Below are positions 34,023 to 42,750 of a DNA stretch of 64,000 nt, one piece after another. Made by a program: the position numbers and the translations under genes. Within the stretch, counting starts at the first letter, position 1. Each line of letters opens with the position of its first letter. Below the pieces are notes generated by a model. The model was not told the DNA's origin, ran no database searches, and was given only the letters and a program-made list of their open reading frames with translations. The DNA is from Bacillus sp. ZZV12-4809 (GTDB taxonomy: Bacteria; Bacillota; Bacilli; Bacillales; Cytobacillaceae). The DNA lies in contig NZ_VCRN01000002.1 in the NCBI RefSeq assembly GCF_009849585.1, positions 1-64,000 of the forward strand, given 5' to 3'.

Positions 34023-35237
34023 ATGGATGCATTGGATATCCTAACAGATTTGGATAATGTATTTCCCTATTTCCAGCCCATATTCAGTGCAGATGAGCAT
34101 CGTGTCATTGGTTATGAGGTCTTAGGCCGATATAAAGGTACGGATGGGGTCGTCAGTCTTGGTCCATTCTTTCAGGATGAAAATATTCCTGAAGAATTTC
34201 GGATTGAGGTTGATTATGAAGTGTTAAAGAAGGCTTTAAGCAAGGCACAGCATCTTGATAAAGATGTTCTAATTTTTATCAATAGAGATGCTGACTTGCT
34301 CATGTATAATGATGGGGAACAATTTCTAAACACCCTCCAGGAATATGGAAAAAAAGGCATAAGCCTTGACCGGATTGTATTGGAAATTACCGAAAGGAAT
34401 TATAAAGGCGATATTGACCATCTGGATCATCTTTTAAATTATTACCGGACATATGGAATCAAGTTAGCAATAGATAAACTTGGAAATGAAAGCAGTCATT
34501 TAGATCGGATAGGCCAATTGGCTCCGGACATTTTAAAGGTGGATCTAGAGTCAATGAAATCAAATGCAACTGCTTATAATTTTAATGATATACTCTATTC
34601 GTTATCCATGCTTGCCAGGAAAATCGGAGCAAGCATGCTTTTTGAAAATATTGAAATGGTTTACCAGCTTCAGTATGCATGGAAAAATGGCGGACGTTAT
34701 TATCAGGGATATTATTTGCAAAAACCTGCAGAAAATTTCACTGACAGAGATATTTTAAAGGAAAAATTGCGAATTGAATGCCACCGATTTATTGTGCATG
34801 AAAAGAAAAAACTGGAGTCATTGTATCAGGTAACATCTGAGTTCAATGAAAAGCTGATTGATTATGTAAATAAAAACAAAAAGATTACAGTATATGAAGA
34901 AACCTTGGAACAGATCGCACTCCTTTTAGAGGGGGCAGCTTTTCGGCTGTATATTTGCGATGAAGACGGATTTCAGAATTCTGCCAATTACTTTAAAAGG
35001 GATGGAGGATGGCTTATTCAGAAGGAATATCTGCATAAAAATTGGAGCTGGCGACCGTATTTTCTTGAAAATATTATGAAAATGCGAATAAATAAAAAGG
35101 GAATACTCTCTGATTTATATACCGATATAGAGACAGGTGAAACAATAAGGACTTTTTCCTTCCCGCTTAATACTAATGATTACTTATTTGTTGATTTATC
35201 ATATGATTTTTTATATGAACATGATGGGCTATTATAA
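34023..35237 (+). CDS. ykuI: YkuI, EAL-domain c-di-GMP-binding protein
   Basis: 404 residues. An EAL domain (about 1-245) is followed by a PAS-like YkuI_C domain. The signature is E32-V-L-G-R, Glu121 is in LEITERN, and the second aspartate of the catalytic DD pair is Lys (D151-K152-L-G). B. subtilis YkuI binds c-di-GMP but has little or no phosphodiesterase activity, which fits the altered site. Near-collinear with the B. subtilis protein. It probably acts as an effector in motility/exopolysaccharide control. Starts after GGGAGG. Confidence 0.92.
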   Translation: MDALDILTDLDNVFPYFQPIFSADEHRVIGYEVLGRYKGTDGVVSLGPFFQDENIPEEFRIEVDYEVLKKALSKAQHLDKDVLIFINRDADLLMYNDGEQFLNTLQEYGKKGISLDRIVLEITERNYKGDIDHLDHLLNYYRTYGIKLAIDKLGNESSHLDRIGQLAPDILKVDLESMKSNATAYNFNDILYSLSMLARKIGASMLFENIEMVYQLQYAWKNGGRYYQGYYLQKPAENFTDRDILKEKLRIECHRFIVHEKKKLESLYQVTSEFNEKLIDYVNKNKKITVYEETLEQIALLLEGAAFRLYICDEDGFQNSANYFKRDGGWLIQKEYLHKNWSWRPYFLENIMKMRINKKGILSDLYTDIETGETIRTFSFPLNTNDYLFVDLSYDFLYEHDGLL

Positions 35238-35312
35238 ATTGAATTTTTTTGTATAAATATTCTTGATTTGAGGGAATGTAAGTGTAGAACTTTCCTCGAG
35301 GAGAGATTAACC

Positions 35313-35552
35313 ATGAGCATGTTCACATTGATCATATTACTGATCGGACTTGGAATACTTTTATATTCCATAGTGTATACTTTGTTAATTGGTAAAGAAA
35401 GAAAGGCAGTAAAGGGAGATATCGATGCAGAGCTGCCGGAAAATGTTCAAAAGCATGCCTATATCAGGAATCCTATTTTTTTGGCTTATGCCATTTTCTT
35501 TGGAATCGTTATTGTTATGATTATTTATTTTGCACTTACCTGGACTTGGTAA
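35313..35552 (+). CDS. Small two-helix membrane protein
   Basis: 79 residues, with helices at about 2-22 ('LIILLIGLGILLYSIVYTLLIG') and 52-76, and a charged cytosolic loop. ATG 35313 follows CGAGGAGAG; the 15 codons upstream contain the ribosome site. A terminator overlaps the stop. No family recognised; it lies 75 bp after ykuI and may be cotranscribed. Confidence 0.65.
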   Translation: MSMFTLIILLIGLGILLYSIVYTLLIGKERKAVKGDIDAELPENVQKHAYIRNPIFLAYAIFFGIVIVMIIYFALTWTW

Positions 35553-35582
35553 AGGCCCTCCACTGGAGGGCTTTTTAATTTT
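35551..35582 (+). terminator. Terminator downstream of ykuI and the small membrane gene
   Basis: GCCCTCC, ACT loop, GGAGGGC then TTTTTAATTTTT. Confidence 0.88.
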
Positions 35583-35807
35583 TAAAAATTCATTTGAACA
35601 ATTGACAATATTTACATCCAATTTTAATATATGCTTTTCCTTCTGTTGCGTTAATTCTTTGTCAATACGGGTAGATTCTTAACAAGAAAAGAATTTTTCT
35701 GTCAGAATGTAAGGGAATTTAGGGAACGAAAGCACGCATCAGGAGATTTATTTGCTGGTAAAATTGAGGGTACAAACTAAGTGAAGAATAAAGAAAGGGA
35801 GAGTGGA

Positions 35808-36509
35808 ATGTACAAGCATTTATCAGGTATTATTCTTACAATTGCAGTCATGATCGCAGTGATTCCTTCTCAAACTTATGCCGAGAGAAATACTGATAAA
35901 GAAGATGTATACGAGTTCCTGCAGAATGCCTTTCAAGCACAGGTGGAGCTTAGCGTAGAAGAGCGGGGCATGAGCGAAGTAAATGAATTGCTAGACCCCT
36001 ATTTTTCTGAGGAAGCTAAGTATCAGTTTCTCAAGGAAAACCTTGTTTCAGAAAATGGCAAATACTTTACCCTTGGATCTGATTCTGCTGCATACTACAT
36101 TCCGTTTTTTACTTATTCGGACAACACAAAAGTAGTTGAAGAAAGCGGTAATGTCTATGTGTATGAATATTTTCCGGAAAATCATGAGGGGCCAGTAGGC
36201 TATGAAAGTCATTATGAAGGTGTCATGCTTACGAAACATGGGGAGGAAATAAAAGTCGCCAAATTCCTGGGAGAAAATATTCCTGATAAAATAATAAAGA
36301 AAGCTGAGGGCAAGCAAGAAGCGGCAGAACAAACCTCTTATAAAGCACCTGAAGGAAATTGGCTAAATACCCCTTCATATCAACTTGGATTCCTGTTGAA
36401 TCCATTTGAAGCCATGTTTCGTTCAGGAAGCATGCTCATAACAGATAACCAAGGTATAATTGCCTTATTTGAAAAGAAGGAGCTGCATGGACAGCTGGCA
36501 GCCAATTAA
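35808..36509 (+). CDS. Secreted protein of unknown function
   Basis: 233 residues. The Sec signal peptide 'LSGIILTIAVMIAVIPSQTYA' is cleaved after TYA. The mature part contains 'LDPYFSEEAKYQFLKENLV' and 'GNVYVYEYFPENHEGPVGYESHYEG', reminiscent of the DUF3993 group, though this is from memory. AAAGGGAGAG precedes ATG 35808. No membrane anchor, so it is released or wall-associated. Confidence 0.65.
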   Translation: MYKHLSGIILTIAVMIAVIPSQTYAERNTDKEDVYEFLQNAFQAQVELSVEERGMSEVNELLDPYFSEEAKYQFLKENLVSENGKYFTLGSDSAAYYIPFFTYSDNTKVVEESGNVYVYEYFPENHEGPVGYESHYEGVMLTKHGEEIKVAKFLGENIPDKIIKKAEGKQEAAEQTSYKAPEGNWLNTPSYQLGFLLNPFEAMFRSGSMLITDNQGIIALFEKKELHGQLAAN

Positions 36510-36551
36510 AAGAGCTTAAAAGCTAAAAGGGCTTTTAAGCTCTTTTTTTAT
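36508..36551 (+). terminator. Strong terminator of the secreted protein gene
   Basis: AAGAGCTTAAAAGC, loop, GCTTTTAAGCTCTT then TTTTT. Its T-run overlaps the stop codon of the converging glutaredoxin gene. Confidence 0.9.
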
Positions 36552-36784
36552 TTAATTCCTATTGCGGATCTTAGTTTTTCCAGGTCAAATCCCCTAATAA
36601 CAGTGTCCCCGATAACAACAGTGGGTGTAGAAAATGATTTATACTTCCTGGTCAGTTCTTTATGTGCCGCCGCGTCTTTTTTTATATCTTTTATTATATA
36701 AGCAAATCCATTCTCATTCAAAAACATCTTTGTGATTTCACAGGGCGGACAATCCGGCTGTGTATATAAAACAATCTCTTTCAA
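36548..36784 (-). CDS. Glutaredoxin-family thiol protein
   Basis: 78 residues, minimal thioredoxin fold with CPPC in 'LYTQPDCPPCEITKMFL' at about 12-15 and the cis-proline in 'FSTPTVVIGDTVIRGFD'. NrdH/glutaredoxin-like proteins reduce disulfides or supply electrons to reductases. CPPC differs from the commoner CPYC or CVQC. Possibly linked to bacillithiol redox; no neighbour supports a specific partner. Confidence 0.85.
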   Translation of the reverse strand: MKEIVLYTQPDCPPCEITKMFLNENGFAYIIKDIKKDAAAHKELTRKYKSFSTPTVVIGDTVIRGFDLEKLRSAIGIK

Positions 36785-36842
36785 TGTTAGATCCTCCCGG
36801 CTTTTTGTATTCTATCTTAATGCAGGATGATCATGCAGGCAA

Positions 36843-37793
36843 TCAGTTTGCTTTATGCAGGTAATCAATCAAACCCATTGAGCAAACAGTGATATCGACA
36901 GCAAGAATCTCATATACAGGATGGTCAAGCGGAATGCCTTTACCATTTAAATAACCTTTAACTTTTTCTTCAAGTATTGCTTGTGCAGCCTGTGTCTGCT
37001 GATCTGTAGAGCCCCCTCCGGAAAAGGCAGTTTCACCGGCATTCATGAATATCTTAAGCCAATATTTGATTTGCCTGTAGACTTCTTTTGGGTTTGAACT
37101 CATGCCGTAATGCCCAAAGAAAATAAATTCAAGGTCCATTTTTTCGTACATCTCAATGGAACTAAGCATTTTGAATGGGTTAAATTGATTTGGTGAAGTT
37201 GAGGGCAAATACAATTCAATCCCATGTTCTTTCAGCTGCGGATAAAATACACCGGCAGTATCTCCTGTATACATCCCATTTAATGCAGAATGAAAAATAC
37301 TGAAGTGGTGATTCGCATGTCCGGGCGAATCATAAAATTTCAGCGTGCAATTTGGACCAATTTCAAGCTCTTCTTCATGTTCTTTTGTAATAATTTTATC
37401 CTCCGGAACAGGCAGTATAGGATTAAACAATTCATCGAATTGATCTCCATAAACAGCTTTTGCACCGGTGATTAAACGTGAAGGGTCTGCTAAGTGCCTT
37501 GCACCTTTCGGATGGACAATCACCTTTGCGTTTGGGCAGTGGGTTAATAATAAGCCAGTGCCGCCTGCATGATCAAGATGGATATGTGTAACGATGATAT
37601 TTTCAATTTCCTCAGGTGTAATATGAAGCTGTTTAAGTCCTTCCAATATAAACGGGATGGAGGGGCTGGCAGAGGTCTCAATTAGGGTCAGCTTTTCTTC
37701 TTTTAAGACATATGTACCGGTACGTTTTTCCATTGAGAGGTCAAAGTCATCAATTAAATATAGATTTTTCGCCAATTTTTCAGGTTTTGCCAA
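36843..37793 (-). CDS. Metallo-beta-lactamase-fold hydrolase
   Basis: 316 residues. The metal site THIHLDHAGG (HxHxDH) is near residue 71, with further ligands in 'DSPGHANHH' and 'GDTAG' and a final His in 'FFGHYG'. The arrangement resembles glyoxalase-II/thiolesterase-type MBL enzymes. The start is taken as TTG 37793, about ten bases after AAAGGA; an upstream in-frame extension exists without a ribosome site. Substrate unknown. It is 60 bp upstream of the glutaredoxin gene on the same strand, so the two may be linked. Confidence 0.8.
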   Translation of the reverse strand: MAKPEKLAKNLYLIDDFDLSMEKRTGTYVLKEEKLTLIETSASPSIPFILEGLKQLHITPEEIENIIVTHIHLDHAGGTGLLLTHCPNAKVIVHPKGARHLADPSRLITGAKAVYGDQFDELFNPILPVPEDKIITKEHEEELEIGPNCTLKFYDSPGHANHHFSIFHSALNGMYTGDTAGVFYPQLKEHGIELYLPSTSPNQFNPFKMLSSIEMYEKMDLEFIFFGHYGMSSNPKEVYRQIKYWLKIFMNAGETAFSGGGSTDQQTQAAQAILEEKVKGYLNGKGIPLDHPVYEILAVDITVCSMGLIDYLHKAN

Positions 37794-37975
37794 AAAAATC
37801 ACATCCTTTACAAAGCTTTTGCTTGTACAAATACCTGACAATATTTTATTCTGTTAATATTGGTATGTAAAGCAGCAAGCTTGAATATTCTGAATTTATT
37901 TCTTTAGGATAGAAACATGCCAAAAGAGAAACCTAAATGTGAATTATGGGTTTTGTTTTGGAAAGGAGAGAGAGC

Positions 37976-38212
37976 ATGTCACAGCTTCAAGGTATATTAA
38001 CACGCTTAAAAAGCTTACAGGAACAAGCAACAGGCGGAGAGCCGATGCAAAGATTTTTTGAGGTGAATGGTGAAAGGAAATGCCAGGTAACTTTTCATCC
38101 AAAAAATGAAACATTTGAATTGGAAGTATATAACGATAAAGAAAAGCCAAAAAGATATCAATTTGACAACATTGATATGATCACAATCGAAATTTTCGAT
38201 TTGATTCAATAA
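37976..38212 (+). CDS. ykuJ: YkuJ family protein
   Basis: 78 residues: 'SQLQGILTRLKSLQEQA', 'FEVNGERKCQV' and the C-terminal 'YQFDNIDMITIEIFDLIQ' closely follow B. subtilis YkuJ (79 aa). Function unknown, cytosolic. ATG 37976 is preceded by GGAGAGAG; the ten-codon extension includes this site. Confidence 0.9.
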   Translation: MSQLQGILTRLKSLQEQATGGEPMQRFFEVNGERKCQVTFHPKNETFELEVYNDKEKPKRYQFDNIDMITIEIFDLIQ

Positions 38213-38226
38213 TTCAACACATACAT

Positions 38227-38252
38227 AAGGGGCCTTTTTGGGCCTCTTTTCT
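38227..38252 (+). terminator. Terminator of ykuJ
   Basis: AGGGGCC, TTTTTG loop, GGCCTCT then TTTC. Confidence 0.7.
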
Positions 38253-38291
38253 TATTGCTGCTTAAAAAAATATTTTTCCCCGAGGTGAAAA

Positions 38292-38441
38292 ATGGATTAT
38301 CTGCTCACAATTTTGCTGTTCTTCACTGTTCTTCTTTTGCTTGCAGATGTAATCAATACAAAAAAAGAAGTAATCCGGATAAGGAAAACTCTTGAAGAAA
38401 TGAAAGAAATTTTAAAAGATAACCGGGACTTGAAAAAATAG
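38292..38441 (+). CDS. Small membrane-anchored coiled protein (49 aa)
   Basis: 49 codons: a hydrophobic N-terminal helix (MDYLLTILLFFTVLLLLAD) followed by an amphipathic, Lys/Glu-rich helix ('KKEVIRIRKTLEEMKEILK'). GAGGTGA lies five bases before the ATG. The layout (single-pass anchor plus cytosolic coil) is common among short Bacillus membrane proteins that modulate larger complexes. Not recognised. It stands where B. subtilis has ykuK and abbA. Confidence 0.65.
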   Translation: MDYLLTILLFFTVLLLLADVINTKKEVIRIRKTLEEMKEILKDNRDLKK

Positions 38442-38492
38442 CCTTGAGAACAATAAATAGTATAAGACCCTACAATCACGAGGTGAAGCAGA

Positions 38493-38636
38493 ATGATGCC
38501 AACTGTAATATGTCCGAGCTGTAAGAAGGAAAAAGAAATTGATGCTGTTTTAACTGCACAATCAAATCAAAATGTTATTTTTCACTGTCCTTACTGCAGC
38601 TATGAAGTTAAAGACATTCAAACCAGCAAAGGTTAA
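38493..38636 (+). CDS. Small zinc-ribbon protein (47 aa)
   Basis: 47 codons with two CxxC knuckles, 'VICPSCKKEKEI' (CPSC) and 'FHCPYCSYEV' (CPYC), about 22 residues apart. This is a minimal zinc ribbon likely to bind one Zn. GAGGTGA precedes the ATG at 38493; a second ATG follows directly. It may act as a nucleic-acid or protein-binding adaptor. It is cotranscribed with or close to darB, 70 bp downstream. Confidence 0.7.
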   Translation: MMPTVICPSCKKEKEIDAVLTAQSNQNVIFHCPYCSYEVKDIQTSKG

Positions 38637-38707
38637 TAGGCGCAAATTACCGGAGACTATGATAAAATGGTTAAGAAGCATAACTAATTTTTGAGGAGTT
38701 TTCGGTG

Positions 38708-39154
38708 ATGATCAGTCTCCATAGCGAGGAATTTTTAGAATTTAATATCAGTGATTTCATGATTCCTTCTGAACGGGTAGCTCATGTACAAGTCGGCAAC
38801 AACCTGGAGCATGCCCTCTTAGTACTAACGAAAAGCGGATACACAGCAATTCCTGTACTGGACCCGCAATATAAGCTGCAGGGCTTAATCAGCACACCTA
38901 TTATTATGGATTCCATACTTGGTATGGAGCGGATTGAGTTTGAACAGCTGGAGAAAAAAAGGGTTGAAGAAGCTATGAACACAAAAATTCCAAGGCTTGA
39001 TGCAGGATCTTCTATACAGCAGTCGATCACACTTTTAGTTGACCATCCATTTGTTTGTGTTGAAAACAAGGAAGGCTACTTTGAGGGAATACTGACTCGC
39101 AGATCAGTATTAGATCAGCTAAATAAACATATCAGACGATTAAATAAACGATAG
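38708..39154 (+). CDS. darB: CBS-pair c-di-AMP receptor DarB (CbpB, YkuL)
   Basis: 148 residues made of two CBS motifs ('MIPSERVAHVQVGNNLEHALLVLTKSGYTAIPVLD' and 'MNTKIPRLDAG...FVCVENKEGYFEGILTRRSVL'). B. subtilis DarB in the apo form binds and activates the (p)ppGpp synthetase Rel and pyruvate carboxylase; c-di-AMP binding releases it. ATG 38708 matches the homologue start, with GAGGAG nine bases upstream; GTG 38705 is possible. Located between ykuJ and ccpC as in B. subtilis. Confidence 0.9.
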   Translation: MISLHSEEFLEFNISDFMIPSERVAHVQVGNNLEHALLVLTKSGYTAIPVLDPQYKLQGLISTPIIMDSILGMERIEFEQLEKKRVEEAMNTKIPRLDAGSSIQQSITLLVDHPFVCVENKEGYFEGILTRRSVLDQLNKHIRRLNKR

Positions 39155-39158
39155 AAAT

Positions 39159-39191
39159 CAGCTCCCCGCAGTGGGAGCTTGCTTTATTTTT
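39159..39191 (+). terminator. Terminator of darB
   Basis: AGCTCCC, short loop, GGGAGCT then TGCTTTATTTTT. Confidence 0.8.
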
Positions 39192-39269
39192 CAATGGTGA
39201 GAATACAGGCGGTTTTATTGCCGTCATTTGCATGCGTTATTCATGTTTTTAATCATGGAGGGGAAACAC

Positions 39270-40793
39270 TTGAGTCAAACTTTACATAAAAAAATGCCTC
39301 AAGGAAAGAGGAAAGTGACCAAAAAGCCATTTGTACTGGCTGCAGTAATGCTTGCCATGTTCATGGGGGCCATTGAGGCAACCATTGTATCAACTGCGAT
39401 GCCTGCCATTGTTGGTGATTTAGGCGGATTTGCTTTATATAGCTGGGTCTTTTCAGCATACCTGTTGATGAATGCTGTAACTGTTTTGATTTACGGTAAG
39501 CTTTCAGACTTATTTGGGCGAAAGCCCGTTTTGACGTTTGGTATTATCATATTTTTAATTGGTTCCATCTTATGCGGCTTTGCTGAATCAATGACAGCGC
39601 TGATTATTTTTCGGTTAATCCAGGGTTTTGGTGCGGGTGCAGTAATGCCGATTGCCACAACCATTGTCGGGGATATTTACACAAAAGAGGAAAGGGCCCA
39701 GGTGCAGGGCTATTTATCAAGCGTTTGGGGAATTTCAGCTATTATGGGCCCGGCAATAGGGGGTCTTCTTGTTGAATTCGTCAGCTGGAGATATGTTTTT
39801 TGGGTTAACATTCCGCTTGGCATCCTGGCTATTGCAGGCTTGTGGCTTTTCCTCCATGAAAATGTGGAAAGGAAAAAGCATCAGATCGATTATGCAGGAG
39901 CTGTGCTATTAACGGTTTCCATTTCTTCTCTAATGGTTGTGCTTGTAGAGGGAGGAACAAATTGGGCCTGGAATTCCATTGAAGCAATCAGCCTTTTAGC
40001 AGTCAGCGTAATAGCCTTTTTCTTGTTTATCCTGCAGGAACAAAAAGCTGCAGAGCCAATGATGCCTTTTAATATATGGAAGGAGAAGCCGATATTAATT
40101 GCCAATTTGGCTTCATTAACAACCGGTGTAATGCTGATTGGAATTTCCAGTTTTCTTCCGGCATTTGTGCAGGGCGTCATGGAGAAATCTCCAATAGTAG
40201 CAGGCTTTACACTTACCACAATGTCGATTGGATGGCCGATAGCTTCTGCAGCGGCTGGGAAGCTGCTTTTGAAAATTGGTTTTAGAAGTACATCTGTAAT
40301 AGGCGGAGTATTTTTGATTGCAGGCAGTATTATGTTTGTTACACTCACTCCTGAAGCGGGGCCAGTATGGGCAGCGGCAGGGAGCTTTTTGGTCGGGGCC
40401 GGTATGGGCTTGACCACTACAGCTTTTATTGTATCCATTCAGAGTACTGTGGAATGGAATCAAAGGGGAATTGCCACGGCAGCCAATATGTTTATGAGAA
40501 ACCTTGGAAACACTATAGGAGCTGCCTTACTGGGAGGAATTCTGAACAGCCAGATTAAATCATATATACAGCAAAATGGCGAAGGCATAGATGACAGTTT
40601 ATCTTTAGATTCCGCAAATGTACTTTTAAATGAAGAAGCCAGAAACAGCATGGATACTGGAATAAAGGAGATTCTGCAAAATGGTCTTACCGTTTCACTT
40701 CATTCTGTGTATTATGCAGTGCTGATATTTGCAGTGATAAGCTTCTTATTAGTTATCTCACTGCCAAAGCATGAAAAAGAAACAGCCGATTAA
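39270..40793 (+). CDS. DHA2-family (EmrB/QacA-type) 14-helix drug exporter
   Basis: 507 residues, 14 predicted helices. 'AIEATIVSTAMPAIVGDLGG' (motif D1), 'YGKLSDLFGRKPVLTFG' (motif A) and 'GSILCGFAESMTALIIFRLIQGFGAG' identify the drug:H+ antiporter-2 family. TTG 39270 is set by GGAGGGG six bases upstream. No adjacent dedicated repressor. It is an insertion between darB and ccpC compared with B. subtilis. Confidence 0.88.
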   Translation: MSQTLHKKMPQGKRKVTKKPFVLAAVMLAMFMGAIEATIVSTAMPAIVGDLGGFALYSWVFSAYLLMNAVTVLIYGKLSDLFGRKPVLTFGIIIFLIGSILCGFAESMTALIIFRLIQGFGAGAVMPIATTIVGDIYTKEERAQVQGYLSSVWGISAIMGPAIGGLLVEFVSWRYVFWVNIPLGILAIAGLWLFLHENVERKKHQIDYAGAVLLTVSISSLMVVLVEGGTNWAWNSIEAISLLAVSVIAFFLFILQEQKAAEPMMPFNIWKEKPILIANLASLTTGVMLIGISSFLPAFVQGVMEKSPIVAGFTLTTMSIGWPIASAAAGKLLLKIGFRSTSVIGGVFLIAGSIMFVTLTPEAGPVWAAAGSFLVGAGMGLTTTAFIVSIQSTVEWNQRGIATAANMFMRNLGNTIGAALLGGILNSQIKSYIQQNGEGIDDSLSLDSANVLLNEEARNSMDTGIKEILQNGLTVSLHSVYYAVLIFAVISFLLVISLPKHEKETAD

Positions 40794-40803
40794 GCACTCC
40801 CTG

Positions 40804-40836
40804 AAATCTCTGCATTTAACGTGCAGGGATTTTTAT
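40804..40836 (+). terminator. Terminator of the DHA2 exporter
   Basis: AAATCTCTGCA, loop, TGCAGGGATTT then TT. Confidence 0.8.
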
Positions 40837-40894
40837 ATTTCTCCTCCAGAACATTATTGATGATAAAGAAATTCAAAAGTGTTTAAGATATACT

Positions 40895-40909
40895 ATAAGA
40901 AAAAGTTAT
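40895..40909 (+). promoter_or_regulatory. CcpC operator in the ccpC promoter
   Basis: ATAAGAAAAAGTTAT is an exact ATAA-N7-TTAT dyad, the recognition pattern of CcpC. It lies just after a TATACT-like -10 and 15 bases before the ccpC start, suggesting autorepression. Confidence 0.75.
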
Positions 40910-40923
40910 GAAGGGAAATGTTT

Positions 40924-41808
40924 ATGTCTTCACTTACAGAATTTCATCTTTTATCAGTACTGGCACAGGAAATGAATATGAGGAAAGCCGCTGAGCGTTT
41001 ATTTGTATCGCAGCCGGCTCTTTCACAGCGCCTTGTGAATATTGAAAAAGAATGGGGTAACAAGCTGTTCCTCCGCTCCCAAAAGGGTTTGTCAATGACT
41101 CCTGCGGGAGAAATTGTTATACAATTTGTCAATGAAGTGCTGGCAAAGGAAGAAAAAGTCAGGGAGTCAATTACTGCCCTGAATTCGGAGGTTCATGGCA
41201 CATTAAAAATAGCAGTTGCCTCTATTGTCGGACAAAATTGGCTCCCTCAGGTTCTTAAAAAGTTTGTCAGCCGCTACCCCCAGGCCAAAATTTCTCTGAT
41301 CACCGGATGGAGCAGTGAAATATTAAAATCTCTCTATGATGATCAGGTGCATATTGGAATTATCAGAGGTACTCCGGATTGGAAGGGAATTAAAATTCCT
41401 TTATTTAAGGATAGCCTTTATCTGGTTGATACAGAGATTACTAAACCTGAGCAGGTTCTTGAAACAGATCGGCCTTTTATTCAATTTAAAAGCGATTCCA
41501 ACTATTATCAGGAAATTCAGGACTGGTGGCTGCGGCAATTCAAAACATCGCCAAAAAGAACAATAGTAGTTGACCAAATAGAAACATGCAAGCAAATGAC
41601 TTTCAATGGAATAGGATACGCCATTCTCCCGGCCATTACACTCAATGGTGCTGAGAAAAATATTTTTAAGATCCCGCTCCTCGATGAAAATAATATGCCG
41701 ATTAAGCGTGATACATGGCTGCTCGGATACGAATCTGCCTTCCAGCTCAAGCAGGTGCAGGCATTTGTTGAGTTAATAAAGGAGCATATAGAAGAAGAAA
41801 GACAATGA
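40924..41808 (+). CDS. ccpC: LysR-type repressor CcpC
   Basis: 294 residues. N-terminal helix-turn-helix ('NMRKAAERLFVSQPALSQRLVNIEKEWG') and a LysR substrate domain ('ITGWSSEILKSLYDDQVHIGIIRG', 'FIQFKSDSNYY', 'DTWLLGYESAF'), matching B. subtilis CcpC. It senses citrate and represses citZ (citrate synthase) and citB (aconitase). ATG 40924 has AAGGG eight bases upstream; ATG 40918 is too close. An exact CcpC dyad is in its own promoter region. Confidence 0.92.
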   Translation: MSSLTEFHLLSVLAQEMNMRKAAERLFVSQPALSQRLVNIEKEWGNKLFLRSQKGLSMTPAGEIVIQFVNEVLAKEEKVRESITALNSEVHGTLKIAVASIVGQNWLPQVLKKFVSRYPQAKISLITGWSSEILKSLYDDQVHIGIIRGTPDWKGIKIPLFKDSLYLVDTEITKPEQVLETDRPFIQFKSDSNYYQEIQDWWLRQFKTSPKRTIVVDQIETCKQMTFNGIGYAILPAITLNGAEKNIFKIPLLDENNMPIKRDTWLLGYESAFQLKQVQAFVELIKEHIEEERQ

Positions 41809-41921
41809 TACTCCACTAGCAATCTATTTTCTTTTCAGACATTTATTTTTCTTGTTTTCAGCGCTTTTGTTTGTTAAAGTAATGCTAGTTGCAAAGTTAT
41901 ACATAGAGGAGGATTTTTAAT

Positions 41922-42632
41922 ATGAAAATGATGGATGCCAATGAGATTATTTCTTTTATCCAAAACAGCACAAAATCCACACCTGTAAAGGTTTATATTA
42001 AAGGTGATTTAGAAGAGATCAACTTCGGATCCTCAGCAAAGGTCTTTTTAAATGGCAGCACCGGGGTTGTGTTTGGTGAATGGACAGAAATTAGCCAGGC
42101 TATTGAAGAAAACCAGTCAAAAATAGAAGATTATGTGGTTGAAAATGACCGCAGAAACTCAGCGATTCCATTGCTTGATATGAAAAATATTAAAGCGCGC
42201 ATTGAGCCGGGTGCCATCATCCGTGATCAGGTAGAAATCGGAGATAACGCAGTAATCATGATGGGTGCCTCCATTAATATCGGATCAGTAATAGGAGAAG
42301 GCACAATGATTGACATGAATGTTGTCCTTGGCGGAAGAGCTACAGTCGGAAAGAATTGCCATATTGGAGCGGGAACTGTATTGGCTGGCGTTATTGAGCC
42401 TCCTTCTGCTAAACCTGTGGTTGTAGAAGATGATGTAGTAATCGGAGCCAATGCTGTGGTTCTGGAAGGTGTAACTGTTGGTAAGGGAGCTGTAGTTGCT
42501 GCAGGCGCGATTGTTATTGATGATGTGCCTCCATATACAGTGGTAGCAGGAACACCAGCCCGTGTTATTAAGGAGATTGATGAAAAGACTAAGTCCAAAA
42601 CAGAAATTAAGCAGGAGCTTCGCCAATTATAA
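41922..42632 (+). CDS. dapH: 2,3,4,5-tetrahydropyridine-2,6-dicarboxylate N-acetyltransferase
   Basis: 236 residues. N-terminal alpha/beta domain, then a left-handed beta-helix of hexapeptide repeats (about 90-215: '[33 protein letters not shown]'). It acetylates tetrahydrodipicolinate with acetyl-CoA, the committing step of the acetylase branch of meso-DAP/lysine synthesis. GAGGAGG precedes the ATG. Followed by a terminator and dapL. Confidence 0.95.
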   Translation: MKMMDANEIISFIQNSTKSTPVKVYIKGDLEEINFGSSAKVFLNGSTGVVFGEWTEISQAIEENQSKIEDYVVENDRRNSAIPLLDMKNIKARIEPGAIIRDQVEIGDNAVIMMGASINIGSVIGEGTMIDMNVVLGGRATVGKNCHIGAGTVLAGVIEPPSAKPVVVEDDVVIGANAVVLEGVTVGKGAVVAAGAIVIDDVPPYTVVAGTPARVIKEIDEKTKSKTEIKQELRQL

Positions 42633-42640
42633 GAGTTTAG

Positions 42641-42671
42641 AAAGCGTGGATCGCGATCCGCGCTTTTTCTA
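42641..42671 (+). terminator. Hairpin between dapH and dapL
   Basis: AAGCGTGGATC, GCGATCCGCGC and TTTTT; may attenuate dapL relative to dapH. Confidence 0.75.
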
Positions 42672-42750
42672 AAGGGATAAATCTCTGGTTATCCATTTCT
42701 ATTATGCAGATTAAATATAAGATGCATTTTGAACAAGGGGGAAAATAGTT

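Noticed and set aside
39890..40438. 182-codon frame opposite the DHA2 exporter
   Set aside because: Antisense shadow; no ribosome site and no recognisable domain.
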